The position numbers and the translations under genes are program-made. This document shows, in pieces, positions 10,028 to 18,075 of a stretch of DNA of 64,000 nt. The first letter of the stretch is position 1, and every line of letters starts with the position of its first letter. The DNA is taken from NCBI RefSeq assembly GCF_031583065.1, contig NZ_CP134053.1, positions 6,737,001 through 6,801,000 on the forward strand. Reading direction: 5' to 3'. Source of the stretch: Streptomyces sp. CGMCC 4.7035. GTDB taxonomy: Bacteria; Actinomycetota; Actinomycetes; Streptomycetales; Streptomycetaceae. The notes beneath the pieces were generated by a model, which ran no database searches, was not told the DNA's origin, and saw nothing but the letters and a program-made list of their open reading frames with translations.

Positions 10028-10996
10028 TCAGCCCCTCCGGCGCTTGAGGAGCGGGGTCCGGGACGGAGCCCCGACGGGGTCGAAGGGGGCGGAGCCCCTG
10101 GGGATGGGACGGGCAGGGGCGGCGGGAGCGAAAAACCCTGGGGCGCGCCGCGGCTTGAGCTGGCCGAGCACGGTCGCCCCGAACGCCAGGGTCATGCCCC
10201 CGAGTTGGACCGGCGTGAGCCCCTGGCCGAGCGCCGCCCAGCCGACCACCGCCGCGGTGAGCGGGGAGAGCGGCCCGAGGAAGGTGACCTGCGTCGCGGT
10301 GAGGCGCCCGATGCCGCGGAACCACAGCCAGTACGCCACCGCCGTGTTCGCCAGCGCGAGGTAGAGGTAGCCGCCCACGGCCCGGGCGTCGAGCGCGGGC
10401 GGCGCCCCCTCGGCCAGCAGGGCGATCGGCGCGATCAGCAGTCCGCCCGCCGTCAGTTGCCAGCCGGTGAGGGCCAGCGGACCCACGCCGTCCGGGCGGC
10501 CCCAGCGCTTGGTGAGCACCGTGCCGGTGGACATGGAGGCAGTGGAGGCGAGCGCGGCGAGCACCCCGACCGGGTCCAGGGCGCCGGCCGCCTTCAGCAC
10601 GACGAGGCTGACGCCGAAGGCCGCGGCCACGCCCGCCAGCAGCGTGCGAGCGGTCGGCCGCTCCCCGAGCAGCGGCGCCGAGAGCCCCGCCACGAACAGC
10701 GGCCCGACCGACCCGACGACGGCCGCCATCCCACCGGGCAGCCGGTACGCGGACAGGAACAGCAGCGGGAAGAAGGCGCCGATGTTCAGCGCGCCCAGCA
10801 CCACGGCCCGCCACCACCACGCGCCGCGCGGCAGCACCCGCCCGAGCGCGAGCAGCAGCAGCCCCGCGGGCAGGGCCCGCATGAGGCCGGTGAACAACGG
10901 GCGGCCGTCCGGCAGGAACTCGGTGGTGACGGCGTAGGTCGTACCCCAGGAGACCGGCGCGAGGGCGGTGAGCAGGATCGTGGCGTACCGCTTCAT
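10028..10996 (-). CDS. EamA-family (DMT) membrane exporter
   Basis: 322 aa with about ten membrane segments in two EamA repeats (about residues 5-140 and 150-285), beginning MKRYATILLTALAPVSWGTT. Such transporters export amino acids or small metabolites; the substrate cannot be read from sequence. The ATG at 10996 has GGAGGGGAG upstream. The last roughly 40 residues are not membrane-like and are encoded by a dispersed repeat, so the natural end of the domain is near GQLKPRRAPG. It is divergent from a MarR regulator with a palindrome between them, suggesting MarR control. Confidence 0.9.
   Translation of the reverse strand: MKRYATILLTALAPVSWGTTYAVTTEFLPDGRPLFTGLMRALPAGLLLLALGRVLPRGAWWWRAVVLGALNIGAFFPLLFLSAYRLPGGMAAVVGSVGPLFVAGLSAPLLGERPTARTLLAGVAAAFGVSLVVLKAAGALDPVGVLAALASTASMSTGTVLTKRWGRPDGVGPLALTGWQLTAGGLLIAPIALLAEGAPPALDARAVGGYLYLALANTAVAYWLWFRGIGRLTATQVTFLGPLSPLTAAVVGWAALGQGLTPVQLGGMTLAFGATVLGQLKPRRAPGFFAPAAPARPIPRGSAPFDPVGAPSRTPLLKRRRG
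10030..10140. repeat. Dispersed Streptomyces-type G/C-rich repeat inside the EamA 3' end
   Basis: The stretch contains CCCCTCCGGCGCTTGAGGAG followed by GGGACGGAGCCCC and GGGGGCGGAGCCCCTGGGG, small nested palindromes. From memory, elements with these words are scattered between genes in many Streptomyces genomes. Here it forms the last codons of the EamA transporter reading frame. Confidence 0.65.
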
Positions 10997-11047
10997 GAGG
11001 AACTCCCCTCCAGAGACAAGGTGATGACCACGGACGGACGCCCGCCG

Positions 11048-11071
11048 AAGTAGCTTAGCTTTAAGCTACTT
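11048..11071. promoter_or_regulatory. Probable MarR operator
   Basis: Perfect 10-bp inverted repeat AAGTAGCTTA / TAAGCTACTT with a 4-base spacer lies in the 128-bp gap between the divergent EamA and MarR genes. The AT-rich site stands out from its surroundings and has the size expected for a MarR dimer. Confidence 0.75.
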
Positions 11072-11124
11072 AACGTCAAGCCACTTTCTTGCAAGCGACT
11101 GGAGTCCTGGGGATACTTCTCTCC

Positions 11125-11655
11125 ATGGACAGGGACAAGGACCACAAGGACTTCAGGGATCCCGTCGACGCGATCATCGAGCAGTGGGCCGCCGTGCGAC
11201 CCGACCTCGACACCGCCGCGATGGAGGTCTTCGGCCGCGTCTACCGGCTCTCACGGGAGATGGGCGACCGGATGGACAAGGCGTACGCGCGGTTCGGGAT
11301 CTCGCGCGGGGAGTTCGATGTGCTGGCGACCCTGCGCCGCTCCGGGGAGCCGTACACGCTCTCGCCCCGCCAGCTCTCGGCGACCCTGATGCTCACCACG
11401 GGGGGCATGACCGGCCGCCTCGACAAACTGGAGCGGGCCGGACTGCTGCGCCGCTCACCGGACCCGCACGACCGGCGCGGGCTCCAGGTGACCCTCACGG
11501 AGGAGGGACTCCGGCTCATCGACGAGGCGGTGGGCGCCGGTCTCGCCGTCCAGACGGAGGCGCTGAAGACGCTGAACACCCAAGAGGCCGGCCAACTGGC
11601 CGACCTGCTGCGTAAGTTGCTCGCCGGTACGGTCAGCTCCGGCCCGTCCAGCTGA
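11125..11655 (+). CDS. MarR-family transcriptional regulator
   Basis: 176 aa with a winged helix-turn-helix (about residues 50-125): recognition region LSPRQLSATLMLTTGGMTGR and a wing containing DPHDRRG, followed by dimerisation helices. The ATG at 11125 is chosen because the protein from there has normal MarR length; the earlier TTG at 11089 adds residues unlike the family. The ribosome binding site is weak, so the start is uncertain. It lies divergent from the EamA exporter, which it probably represses. Its last 23 bases overlap the end of the converging monooxygenase gene. Confidence 0.9.
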   Translation: MDRDKDHKDFRDPVDAIIEQWAAVRPDLDTAAMEVFGRVYRLSREMGDRMDKAYARFGISRGEFDVLATLRRSGEPYTLSPRQLSATLMLTTGGMTGRLDKLERAGLLRRSPDPHDRRGLQVTLTEEGLRLIDEAVGAGLAVQTEALKTLNTQEAGQLADLLRKLLAGTVSSGPSS

Positions 11656-13105
11656 CCAGCGCCGCCTCGATCTGCGCGGTGTCCGGCATCTCGGCCGCCC
11701 AGGCGACATATCCGTCGGGGCGCACGAGCACGGTCGTACGGCGCCCGCTCGCCCAGTGCTCCACCGTCAGCCGGTCCTTGCGGCCGTCCGCCTCGTACGG
11801 CTGCGGGGTGATGAGAACGAACCGTCCACCGCGCAGGGCCTCGTAGAGCCGCCCGGTGGTGAGTGTGACGTCCGGGATGCGCTTGCCGACCAGCGCGTGG
11901 GCGCCGCGGGGAGCGGCGTACGCGTACCCGATGCCGGTGATCCGGCCCGCCGCGCGCCGCCGGGCCGGGCCGACATGGTCGAGGAAGGTCGTCAGCGCGG
12001 CGCGCAGCGCCAGGGTCCAGGGGTGCTTGGCCATCGCGAGCCGGACGATCCCGCCACTGCTGCGCAGCACCGCCTTGCCGACGGGGTGGCGCTCGGACTG
12101 GTAGGTGTCCAGGAGTGCGGGGTCGGCGTGGCCGCGCAGGACGGCGGCGAGCTTCCAGGAGAGGTTCGCGGCGTCCTGCATCCCGGTGTTCATGCCCTGG
12201 CCGCCGGCCGGGGTGTGCACATGCGCGGCGTCCCCGGCGAGGAAGACCCGCCCGACGCGGTACGCGGGCGCCTGACGCTCGTCACTGTGGAAGCGGGACA
12301 TCCAGCGGGCGTCGCGCATGCCGTAGTCGCGGCCGAGCGCGAGGCGGGCGATCTCCTTGACCTCGTCGAGGTCGAGCGGCGTGCCGTCGGGGACGTTGCG
12401 GCCGCGGTGCCAGCCGATGACCCGGTAGTAGCCGTCCCCGAAGGGCGCGATGAAGCAGAAAGCGTCGCCGACGGCGTTGGCGGTCAGCACCTGCTCGGGC
12501 TTCTCGTCGAGGCGGACGTCGGCGAGGACGACGGAACGGATGACGGACTTACCGGGGAAGGGCAGGCCGATCGCCTGGCGCACGGCGCTGCGCATGCCGT
12601 CGGCGCCGACGACGTGGGCGGCGCGCAGTTCGCCGGGCTCGTCGCCGGCGCGGCGGACGTGGAGCGTCACGCCGTCGGCGTCCTGGCTCAGCCCGGTGAC
12701 CTCGGTGTCGTACACGAACCGCACCCCGGCCTCGACCGCACGTCGCTCCAGCGCCTTCTCCACCTCGTACTGCGGGAGGACGAGGAGGTGGTTGAAGCGC
12801 GAGGGAAGGCTGTCGAGACCGACGGAGAGGCGGCCGAAGAGCCGGATGTCGGAGAGGGGCTGCCCCTTCGCCTCCAGGTCGTCGGCGAGCCCGCGGGCGT
12901 CGAGCTGCTCCAGGGTGCGGGCGTGCAGGACGAAGGCGCGGGAGAGGTTGCTGATCTTGTGGGGGCGCTTCTCGACGAGGGTGACGGGGACGCCGGCGGT
13001 GGCGAGATCACCCGCGAGAAGGAGACCGGTGGGGCCGGAGCCGACGACGATGACATCGGTGCCGGTGCCGGTGCCGGAAGCGGTGGTGCGGGTCTTGCCT
13101 GTCAT
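11633..13105 (-). CDS. FAD-dependent aromatic monooxygenase
   Basis: 490 aa, class A flavoprotein hydroxylase (PheA/TfdB/MhpA fold). The FAD dinucleotide motif VVGSGPTG is near residue 17, the NADPH/FAD motif GADGMRS is in the middle, and the ribityl-binding FLAGDAAHVHTPAGGQGMNT near residue 290 is clear. A short thioredoxin-like C-terminal domain follows, ending ALVSWTGRS. The ATG at 13105 has AGGAGG five bases upstream. It likely hydroxylates a phenolic or polyketide substrate, or inactivates an antibiotic as Rox-type enzymes do. It is divergent from a TetR regulator across repeated operator-like sites. Confidence 0.93.
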   Translation of the reverse strand: MTGKTRTTASGTGTGTDVIVVGSGPTGLLLAGDLATAGVPVTLVEKRPHKISNLSRAFVLHARTLEQLDARGLADDLEAKGQPLSDIRLFGRLSVGLDSLPSRFNHLLVLPQYEVEKALERRAVEAGVRFVYDTEVTGLSQDADGVTLHVRRAGDEPGELRAAHVVGADGMRSAVRQAIGLPFPGKSVIRSVVLADVRLDEKPEQVLTANAVGDAFCFIAPFGDGYYRVIGWHRGRNVPDGTPLDLDEVKEIARLALGRDYGMRDARWMSRFHSDERQAPAYRVGRVFLAGDAAHVHTPAGGQGMNTGMQDAANLSWKLAAVLRGHADPALLDTYQSERHPVGKAVLRSSGGIVRLAMAKHPWTLALRAALTTFLDHVGPARRRAAGRITGIGYAYAAPRGAHALVGKRIPDVTLTTGRLYEALRGGRFVLITPQPYEADGRKDRLTVEHWASGRRTTVLVRPDGYVAWAAEMPDTAQIEAALVSWTGRS

Positions 13106-13120
13106 GGCGACCTCCTGATG

Positions 13121-13216
13121 CCAACGCTTGTTGGTCCACTGCCGTTGGCCCACATCCGTTGGCCAACGCTCGTTGACAAACGTAGGTCCATCACACTGGA
13201 CTGTCAACACGCGTTG
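13121..13216. promoter_or_regulatory. Cluster of TetR operator-like repeats in a divergent promoter
   Basis: Repeated CAACG/CGTTG half-sites occur across the 127-bp gap. Examples are CCAAC-GCTT-GTTGG (13121-13134), the perfect 12-bp palindrome CGTTGGCCAACG (13157-13168), CAACG-CT-CGTTG (13164-13175) and CAAC-ACGC-GTTG (13205-13216). The sites flank both gene starts, so a TetR dimer could repress both directions. Confidence 0.8.
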
Positions 13217-13232
13217 GCCTACGTTTGTTGGC

Positions 13233-13802
13233 ATGCCCGAGAAAGCTCCCCGCCGCTCCGACGCCACCCGCGCCACGATCCTCACCGCCGCGCGTGAGCG
13301 CTTCGCCTCCGACGGCTACGAACGTGCCACGATCCGCGCGATCGCCAAGGACGCGCGGATCGATCCGTCCATGGTGATGCGCTACTACGGCTCGAAGGAG
13401 GGCCTCTTCGACGCCGTCCTGGACGTCGATCTGCGCATGCCCGACCCTCGGGGACTGCGCCGACACGACGTGGGCGAGGTCCTGGTGGGCCACTTCCTCA
13501 CCCTCTGGGAGGAGAACCACGACCCGCTCACGGCGATGCTGCGCGTCGGCGTCACCAACCCCGCGGGGGCCGAGCGGCTCCAGGGGATCTTCCGGGACCA
13601 GCTGCTGCCGGTCGCACTGCACCTCTGCCCGGACCCCGAGCAGGCACCGGCCCGGGCCGGGCTCATCGCGTCGCAGGTGCTGGGGATGGCGCTCACACGG
13701 TACGTGCTGCGGTTCCCGCCGACCGTCGCCCTGGCCCGCGAGGAGGTCGTGGCCTGGCTGGCCCCGACGGTGCAGCGCTACCTCACGGCCCCGCATCCGT
13801 AG
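13233..13802 (+). CDS. TetR-family transcriptional regulator
   Basis: 189 aa beginning MPEKAPRRSDATRATIL. The N-terminal helix-turn-helix (about residues 10-57, IRAIAKDARIDPSMVMRYYG then SKEGLF) is canonical; the C-terminal ligand domain resembles the TetR_C_17-like type. The ATG at 13233 is chosen because upstream in-frame sequence is the operator region itself. No ribosome binding site precedes it, so the mRNA may be leaderless. It is divergent from the FAD monooxygenase and probably represses it until an aromatic ligand binds. Confidence 0.92.
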   Translation: MPEKAPRRSDATRATILTAARERFASDGYERATIRAIAKDARIDPSMVMRYYGSKEGLFDAVLDVDLRMPDPRGLRRHDVGEVLVGHFLTLWEENHDPLTAMLRVGVTNPAGAERLQGIFRDQLLPVALHLCPDPEQAPARAGLIASQVLGMALTRYVLRFPPTVALAREEVVAWLAPTVQRYLTAPHP

Positions 13803-13817
13803 AACCCGGCGCCGCAC

Positions 13818-13866
13818 CTGTACGGAGAGCCACACCCGTACGGAGAGTCACACCGTACGGAGAGCC
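13818..13866. repeat. Short direct repeat GTACGGAGAG, three copies
   Basis: The words CTGTACGGAGAGCCACAC, CCGTACGGAGAGTCACAC and CGTACGGAGAGCCGCC follow each other just after the TetR stop at 17-18-base spacing. There is no gene here; the function is unknown. Confidence 0.7.
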
Positions 13867-13895
13867 GCCCCCGTACGCGGAATGGATGAAACACG

Positions 13896-13938
13896 TCGAG
13901 GGAGCCCGCGCACCCGTCCGGTGCGCGGACTCCCTCGA
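13896..13938. terminator. Hairpin terminator between TetR and the converging small membrane protein
   Basis: Nineteen-base arms (13896-13914 and 13920-13938) pair with a single mismatch around a 5-nt loop. On the minus strand it lies 36 bases after the stop of the 79-aa membrane protein. Confidence 0.8.
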
Positions 13939-13973
13939 TGGAAAGACGGAAAGAAAGACGAAAAGTACGGGCG

Positions 13974-14213
13974 TCAGCCCTGCTTCGCCTGCTTGCGGGT
14001 CTTGTCGGTGACCATCACGAGACCCGCGATGACCAGGAACAGCACGATCGGCGCCACCACGAAAAGACCCAGCGTGTCGATCACGCTCAGGCCCTTGCCG
14101 GGGTCGTCGCCGTCGTCGCGGGTCAGCGCGAGCGCGGGGGACGACATGAGCAGCATCATCAGCGTCGTACCGGCGGCCAGGGCGCCGGCGCGCAGGGCGT
14201 TCTTCTTGTCCAC
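13974..14213 (-). CDS. Small membrane protein, 79 aa
   Basis: The sequence starts MDKKNALRAGALAAGTTLMM with a signal-like hydrophobic segment ending near ALALT (about residue 30). An acidic loop DDGDDPGKG follows, then one strong membrane segment (about 46-68) and the basic tail KTRKQAKQG. It is predicted to be either cleaved with one membrane helix or two-pass. No enzymatic domain is recognisable. It stands alone between terminators and malQ. Confidence 0.75.
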   Translation of the reverse strand: MDKKNALRAGALAAGTTLMMLLMSSPALALTRDDGDDPGKGLSVIDTLGLFVVAPIVLFLVIAGLVMVTDKTRKQAKQG

Positions 14214-14285
14214 AGTGCAAAAGTAGCGAACGCCCGCGCGGCCCGCGCGCCCGGGGTGCGATACGGGGCCCTGGGCGCTCCCGCT

Positions 14286-16367
14286 TCACCCGCCCCTCCC
14301 CCGCAGCACATCCACCAGCGCATGCAGCCGCGGTGACGCCGCCAGCTCCTCCAGGGTCACCGGGCGGCCCTCCGCGTCCGCGATCGGCTGGCGCCAGTTC
14401 GGGTATTCGTCCCAGGTGCCGGGCAGGTTCTGCGGACGGCGGTCGCCCACGGCGTCGGGGAGCCAGAGGCCGATCAGGCGGGCGGGGGTGCGCAGCAGGA
14501 ACCGGTGGACGGCCTGGATCTCGACCTCCTCCGACGCCGTCGGGCCCCCTCCGCCCGCACCCCTCAGCAGTCCGAGCCGGGACAGCAGGGCGAGCCACTC
14601 GCGGGTGTCGGTGGTCGCCGCCGCGCGCTCCTGGTCCAGGGGGCGGGTCAGCAGGCCCAGACGGTCGCGGAGTTCGACATGTTCGCCGGTGAGCCGGGCG
14701 GCGGTCGGCGGCAGGTCGTGGGTGGTGGCGGTGGCCAGGCAGTCGGCCCGCCAGCGCTCGGGCGGCAGCGGCTGCCCGGTGCCCTCCCAGTCCCGTTCGA
14801 ACCACAGGACGGACGTGCCGAGCACCCCGCGCTCGTGCAGCGTCTCGCGCACCCCGGGCTCCACCGTCCCGAGGTCCTCGCCGATGACCAGCGCCCCGGC
14901 ACGCGAGGCCTCCAGGACCAGAACGGCGAGCATGGCCTCGGCGTCGTAGTGGACGTACGTCCCCTCAGTGGGCGGCTGTCCCTGCGGGACCCACCACAGC
15001 CGGAACAGGCCCATGACGTGGTCGATGCGCAGGGCGCCCGCGTGCCGGAGCAGGGCGCGCAGGAGGCGGCGGTAAGGGGCGTAGCCGGAGGCGGCGAGGC
15101 GGTCCGGGCGCCAGGGGGGCAGACCCCAGTCCTGGCCGCGCGCGTTGAACGCGTCCGGCGGCGCACCCACCGACATGCCGGCCGCGAGGTACTCCTGCTG
15201 GGCCCAGGCGTCGGCGCCGCCCGGATGCACGCCGACCGCCAGGTCGTGGATCAGCCCGACCGCCATCCCGGCGTCGCGCGCGGTGCGCTGGGCGGTGGCG
15301 AGCTGGGCGTCGGTCAGCCAGGCGAGCCGGGTGTGGAAGTCGACGCGGTCCATCAGCTCGGCGCGGGCACGGGCGGTCGCGGCCGAGCGCGGGTCGCGCA
15401 GCCGGGCGGGCCAGCTCTGCCAGTCGGATCCGTGGACCTCCGCGAGCGCGCACCAGGTCGCGTGGTCCTCCAGCGTCTCGCCCTCCCCGGCGAGGAAGTC
15501 GACGTAGGCGGCGCGCCGACCCGGTCCGAGGGGTACGGCGTGCACGAGTTCGAGCGTCTCGCGCTTGAGTTCCCACACGGCGTCGCGGTCGATCAGGTCG
15601 CCCTTGTCGAGGACGGACTCCCGCAGCCGCGCGGCGCGCTCCAGCAGCGTACGCAGGCGTGGTTGGTCCTCGACGTACGCGAACTCGGGGATGTCCTCGA
15701 CGCGCAGATGCACGGGGTCGGGGTAGCGGCGGGAGGAGGGACGGTAGGGGGACGGGTCGGTGGGGGCGCCAGGCACGGCCGCGTGCAACGGGTTGACCTG
15801 CACGAATCCGGCGCCGAGCGCGCGCCCGGCCCATGCGGTCAGTTCGCCGAGGTCGCCGAGGTCGCCCATGCCCCAGGAGCGGCGGGACAAAAGCGAGTAG
15901 AGCTGGACGAGCAGTCCGTAGGAGCGCCCGGGCGGTGCGGGCAGCCGGGCGGGCGCGGCGACGAGGTGGGCGTCGGCGGTGCGCCCGTCGGGTGCGGTGA
16001 CGTGCAACGCGTGGACGCCGGGCGGGAGTTGCTCGGCCGAGGCGCGTGTCTCTCCCTGTTCGGTCTCGATCCTGAGGCGGGTGCCGTCCGGGAGTCCGGC
16101 GAGCGCGGCGGGGGGCCGTCCGCCCCAGCCGACCACGGTCGGCGGCAGCAGCCGTTCGCGCAGCTCCCTCTCGCGTGCGGCGAGGGCGTGGCGTACGGCG
16201 TCCGGGGTGCCGGCGTCGACGCCCAGCGCGGCCAGGGCGGCCGTGATCGCGGTGTCCGACGCCGCGACCGTACGGTCCGGGGAGGGCCGGTAGGAGGGGG
16301 CGACGCCGTGCAGGGCAGCGAGCCGGGCCAGTGGCGTCTCGTCGCGCGCGGGGTCGGCCGGTGCCAT
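14286..16367 (-). CDS. malQ: 4-alpha-glucanotransferase (GH77, amylomaltase)
   Basis: A 693-aa GH77 enzyme that transfers alpha-1,4-glucan segments in maltodextrin/glycogen metabolism. Catalytic residues are visible: nucleophile Asp449 in LRIDHVMG, acid/base Glu497 in VIGEDLG, and Asp551 in TTHDLPP. An extra N-terminal domain of about 150 residues precedes the barrel, as in the longer actinobacterial form. The start ATG directly follows the TAG of the upstream small proline-rich ORF (TAGATG), so the two are translationally coupled. Confidence 0.95.
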   Translation of the reverse strand: MAPADPARDETPLARLAALHGVAPSYRPSPDRTVAASDTAITAALAALGVDAGTPDAVRHALAARERELRERLLPPTVVGWGGRPPAALAGLPDGTRLRIETEQGETRASAEQLPPGVHALHVTAPDGRTADAHLVAAPARLPAPPGRSYGLLVQLYSLLSRRSWGMGDLGDLGELTAWAGRALGAGFVQVNPLHAAVPGAPTDPSPYRPSSRRYPDPVHLRVEDIPEFAYVEDQPRLRTLLERAARLRESVLDKGDLIDRDAVWELKRETLELVHAVPLGPGRRAAYVDFLAGEGETLEDHATWCALAEVHGSDWQSWPARLRDPRSAATARARAELMDRVDFHTRLAWLTDAQLATAQRTARDAGMAVGLIHDLAVGVHPGGADAWAQQEYLAAGMSVGAPPDAFNARGQDWGLPPWRPDRLAASGYAPYRRLLRALLRHAGALRIDHVMGLFRLWWVPQGQPPTEGTYVHYDAEAMLAVLVLEASRAGALVIGEDLGTVEPGVRETLHERGVLGTSVLWFERDWEGTGQPLPPERWRADCLATATTHDLPPTAARLTGEHVELRDRLGLLTRPLDQERAAATTDTREWLALLSRLGLLRGAGGGGPTASEEVEIQAVHRFLLRTPARLIGLWLPDAVGDRRPQNLPGTWDEYPNWRQPIADAEGRPVTLEELAASPRLHALVDVLRGRGG

Positions 16368-16607
16368 CTAGTACCCCGTGGGGTCCGGGCCGGCGGCCGA
16401 GGGCTCGCTGGTCAGGGGCGTGGGGTCGGCGAGCGGGGGCTCACTGGTGAGGGGTTCGGCGTCGGGCAGCGGCGGCTCACTGGTCAGCGGCGCCTCGGCG
16501 CCGGCGCTCTCCGCGCTGAGGACGCTCAACGGAGTCCGCGGGTCGGCGGACGGCTCCGCGTCGCGTTTGGACAGGGCCGGAAGCGGGGGGTGTGCGGGTG
16601 CGGCCAC
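16368..16607 (-). CDS. Small proline-rich repeat protein coupled to malQ
   Basis: 79 aa read from a GTG at 16607 that has a near-ideal AAGGAGG five bases upstream. The protein is low in structure and contains three copies of PLTSEPP/PLTSEPS separated by acidic-proline linkers. It ends at the base before the malQ ATG. I recognise no family. The excellent ribosome binding site and coupling argue that it is translated, possibly mainly to set malQ expression. Confidence 0.6.
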   Translation of the reverse strand: MAAPAHPPLPALSKRDAEPSADPRTPLSVLSAESAGAEAPLTSEPPLPDAEPLTSEPPLADPTPLTSEPSAAGPDPTGY

Positions 16608-16802
16608 GGGGGCCTCCTTGTCGTCGTACGACGGATGCGGGTTGACAGCAGGCCTACCCAACGGGCGCGTTCGCAGACGTACGAGGACGCACAACGTGCG
16701 TTCGATCACAGACCGTACCGGGCGCACGGGCGCCTGGGCGAGAGGCGGGACGCGCCCCACTGGCGTGGATCCCAACTCGCAGGGAAAGGTGCGGCGTTCA
16801 CT

Positions 16803-16830
16803 ATTCACTCAGTACATGTATTGAGTGCAT
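16803..16830. promoter_or_regulatory. Probable PadR operator
   Basis: A near-perfect palindrome CACTCAGTACATGTATTGAGTG (core ACATGT; 16806-16827) ends five bases before the first possible PadR start codon. It extends to 28 bp with one more mismatch. The AT-rich ATGT/ACAT core is typical of PadR-family operators, implying autoregulation. Confidence 0.75.
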
Positions 16831-16840
16831 AATGATCTCC

Positions 16841-17374
16841 ATGAGCACCCGCCACATCCTGCTCGGACTGCTCGCCGCGGGGCCGAGCCATGGCTACGAC
16901 CTCAAGCGGCGGCACGACGAGCGGTTTCCGCAGGCACGGCCCCTGGCGTACGGGCAGGCGTATACGACGCTGCAGCGCCTGGTCCGCGACGGTCTCGCCG
17001 AGGTCGAGGGGACCGATTCCGACGGCGGCCCGGAGCGCACGCTCTACCGCTCGACGGACGCCGGCTCGAGCGAGCTGACCCGGTGGGCCGGGGAGATCAC
17101 GCCGCCCGCGCCGTTCGTGACGAACGAGATCTTCGCCAAGGTCGTCGTATCGATCCTCGCGTCGGCCGACCCGGCCGCGTACCTCAAGGCGCAGCGCACC
17201 GCACACATGGCGCGGATGCGCGAACTCACGGCGGTAAAGACCACGCCAGGCACCGATCTCGCGACGGTGCTCTCGGCCGACTACGCCCTCAACCACCTCG
17301 ACGCCGACGTCCGTTGGATGACCACGACGGCGGCCCGGCTCACGACTTTGACCGCGGAGGTCGACTCAGCATGA
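16841..17374 (+). CDS. PadR-family transcriptional regulator
   Basis: 177 aa from the ATG at 16841 (MSTRHILLGLLAAGPSHGYD); an in-frame ATG at 16832 would add three residues. The PadR winged helix is at residues 4-80 (LLAAGPSHGYDLKRR, AYGQAYTTLQRLVRDGL, YRSTDAG) and the Vir_C_2-like dimerisation helices follow. There is no clear ribosome binding site. Its stop overlaps the next ATG (ATGA), so regulator, ATPase and permease form one operon, as in PadR-controlled drug or peptide efflux systems. A palindrome just upstream suggests it represses its own operon. Confidence 0.93.
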   Translation: MSTRHILLGLLAAGPSHGYDLKRRHDERFPQARPLAYGQAYTTLQRLVRDGLAEVEGTDSDGGPERTLYRSTDAGSSELTRWAGEITPPAPFVTNEIFAKVVVSILASADPAAYLKAQRTAHMARMRELTAVKTTPGTDLATVLSADYALNHLDADVRWMTTTAARLTTLTAEVDSA

Positions 17375-18075
17375 GCTCCCCCCTTCTGACCGGCCGGCGC
17401 CTGTTCAAGGCGCACGGCTCCACCCCGGCGCTGCGAGGCGCCTCCGTCGAGCTGCACGCGGGCGAGATCCTTGCCGTCACCGGGACCAGCGGCAGCGGCA
17501 AGTCGACGCTGCTGCACTGCCTGGCAGGGATCACCCGCCCCGACTCGGGCACGGTGGAGTACGCCGGCGAGCGCCTCGACGAGCTGCCGGAGGAACGGCT
17601 GAGCACACTGCGGCGGACGGAGTTCGGCGTGGTCTTCCAGTTCGGGCAGCTGATCCCCGAACTGACCGCGGTCGACAACGTGGCGCTGCCGCTGCTGCTC
17701 GCGGGCACACCGCGCCAGGCGGCACGGGAGCAGGCTGCCGAGTGGCTGGAGCGGTTCGGGGTGCGCGGCCAGGAGACGCGGCGGCCGGGTGAGATGAGCG
17801 GGGGGCAGGCCCAGCGGGTATCCCTGGCGCGGGCGCTCGTGACCGGGCCGAAGGTGGTCTTCGCGGACGAGCCGACCGGTGCGCTGGACTCCCTGGCCGG
17901 AGAGCAGGTGATGACCGCGCTCACGCACACGGCCCGCGAATCCGGCGCCGCGGTGCTCCTGATCACGCACGACGCCCAGATCGCTGCGTACGCGGACCGG
18001 GAGGTGACGTTGCGGGACGGCGTCCTGGCGGCGGAGGTCACGGAAACGGCGGAGACCGCGGAGGTGGCGCGATGA
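17371..18075 (+). CDS. ABC transporter ATP-binding protein (MacB/LolD type)
   Basis: 234 aa. Walker A is TGTSGSGKST, the Q-loop FQFGQLIPEL, the signature MSGGQAQRVSLARAL, Walker B VVFADEPTGALD, and the switch histidine ITHD. The start ATG overlaps the PadR stop and the stop overlaps the permease ATG. It powers the FtsX-like permease, a mechanotransmission-type ABC system for export or release of a lipophilic or peptide substrate. Confidence 0.95.
   Translation: MSSPLLTGRRLFKAHGSTPALRGASVELHAGEILAVTGTSGSGKSTLLHCLAGITRPDSGTVEYAGERLDELPEERLSTLRRTEFGVVFQFGQLIPELTAVDNVALPLLLAGTPRQAAREQAAEWLERFGVRGQETRRPGEMSGGQAQRVSLARALVTGPKVVFADEPTGALDSLAGEQVMTALTHTARESGAAVLLITHDAQIAAYADREVTLRDGVLAAEVTETAETAEVAR

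Noticed and set aside
16825..17370. Plus-strand frame in phase with the ABC ATPase extending upstream of 17371
   Set aside because: It is the shadow of the PadR gene; the ATPase starts at the ATGA overlap.
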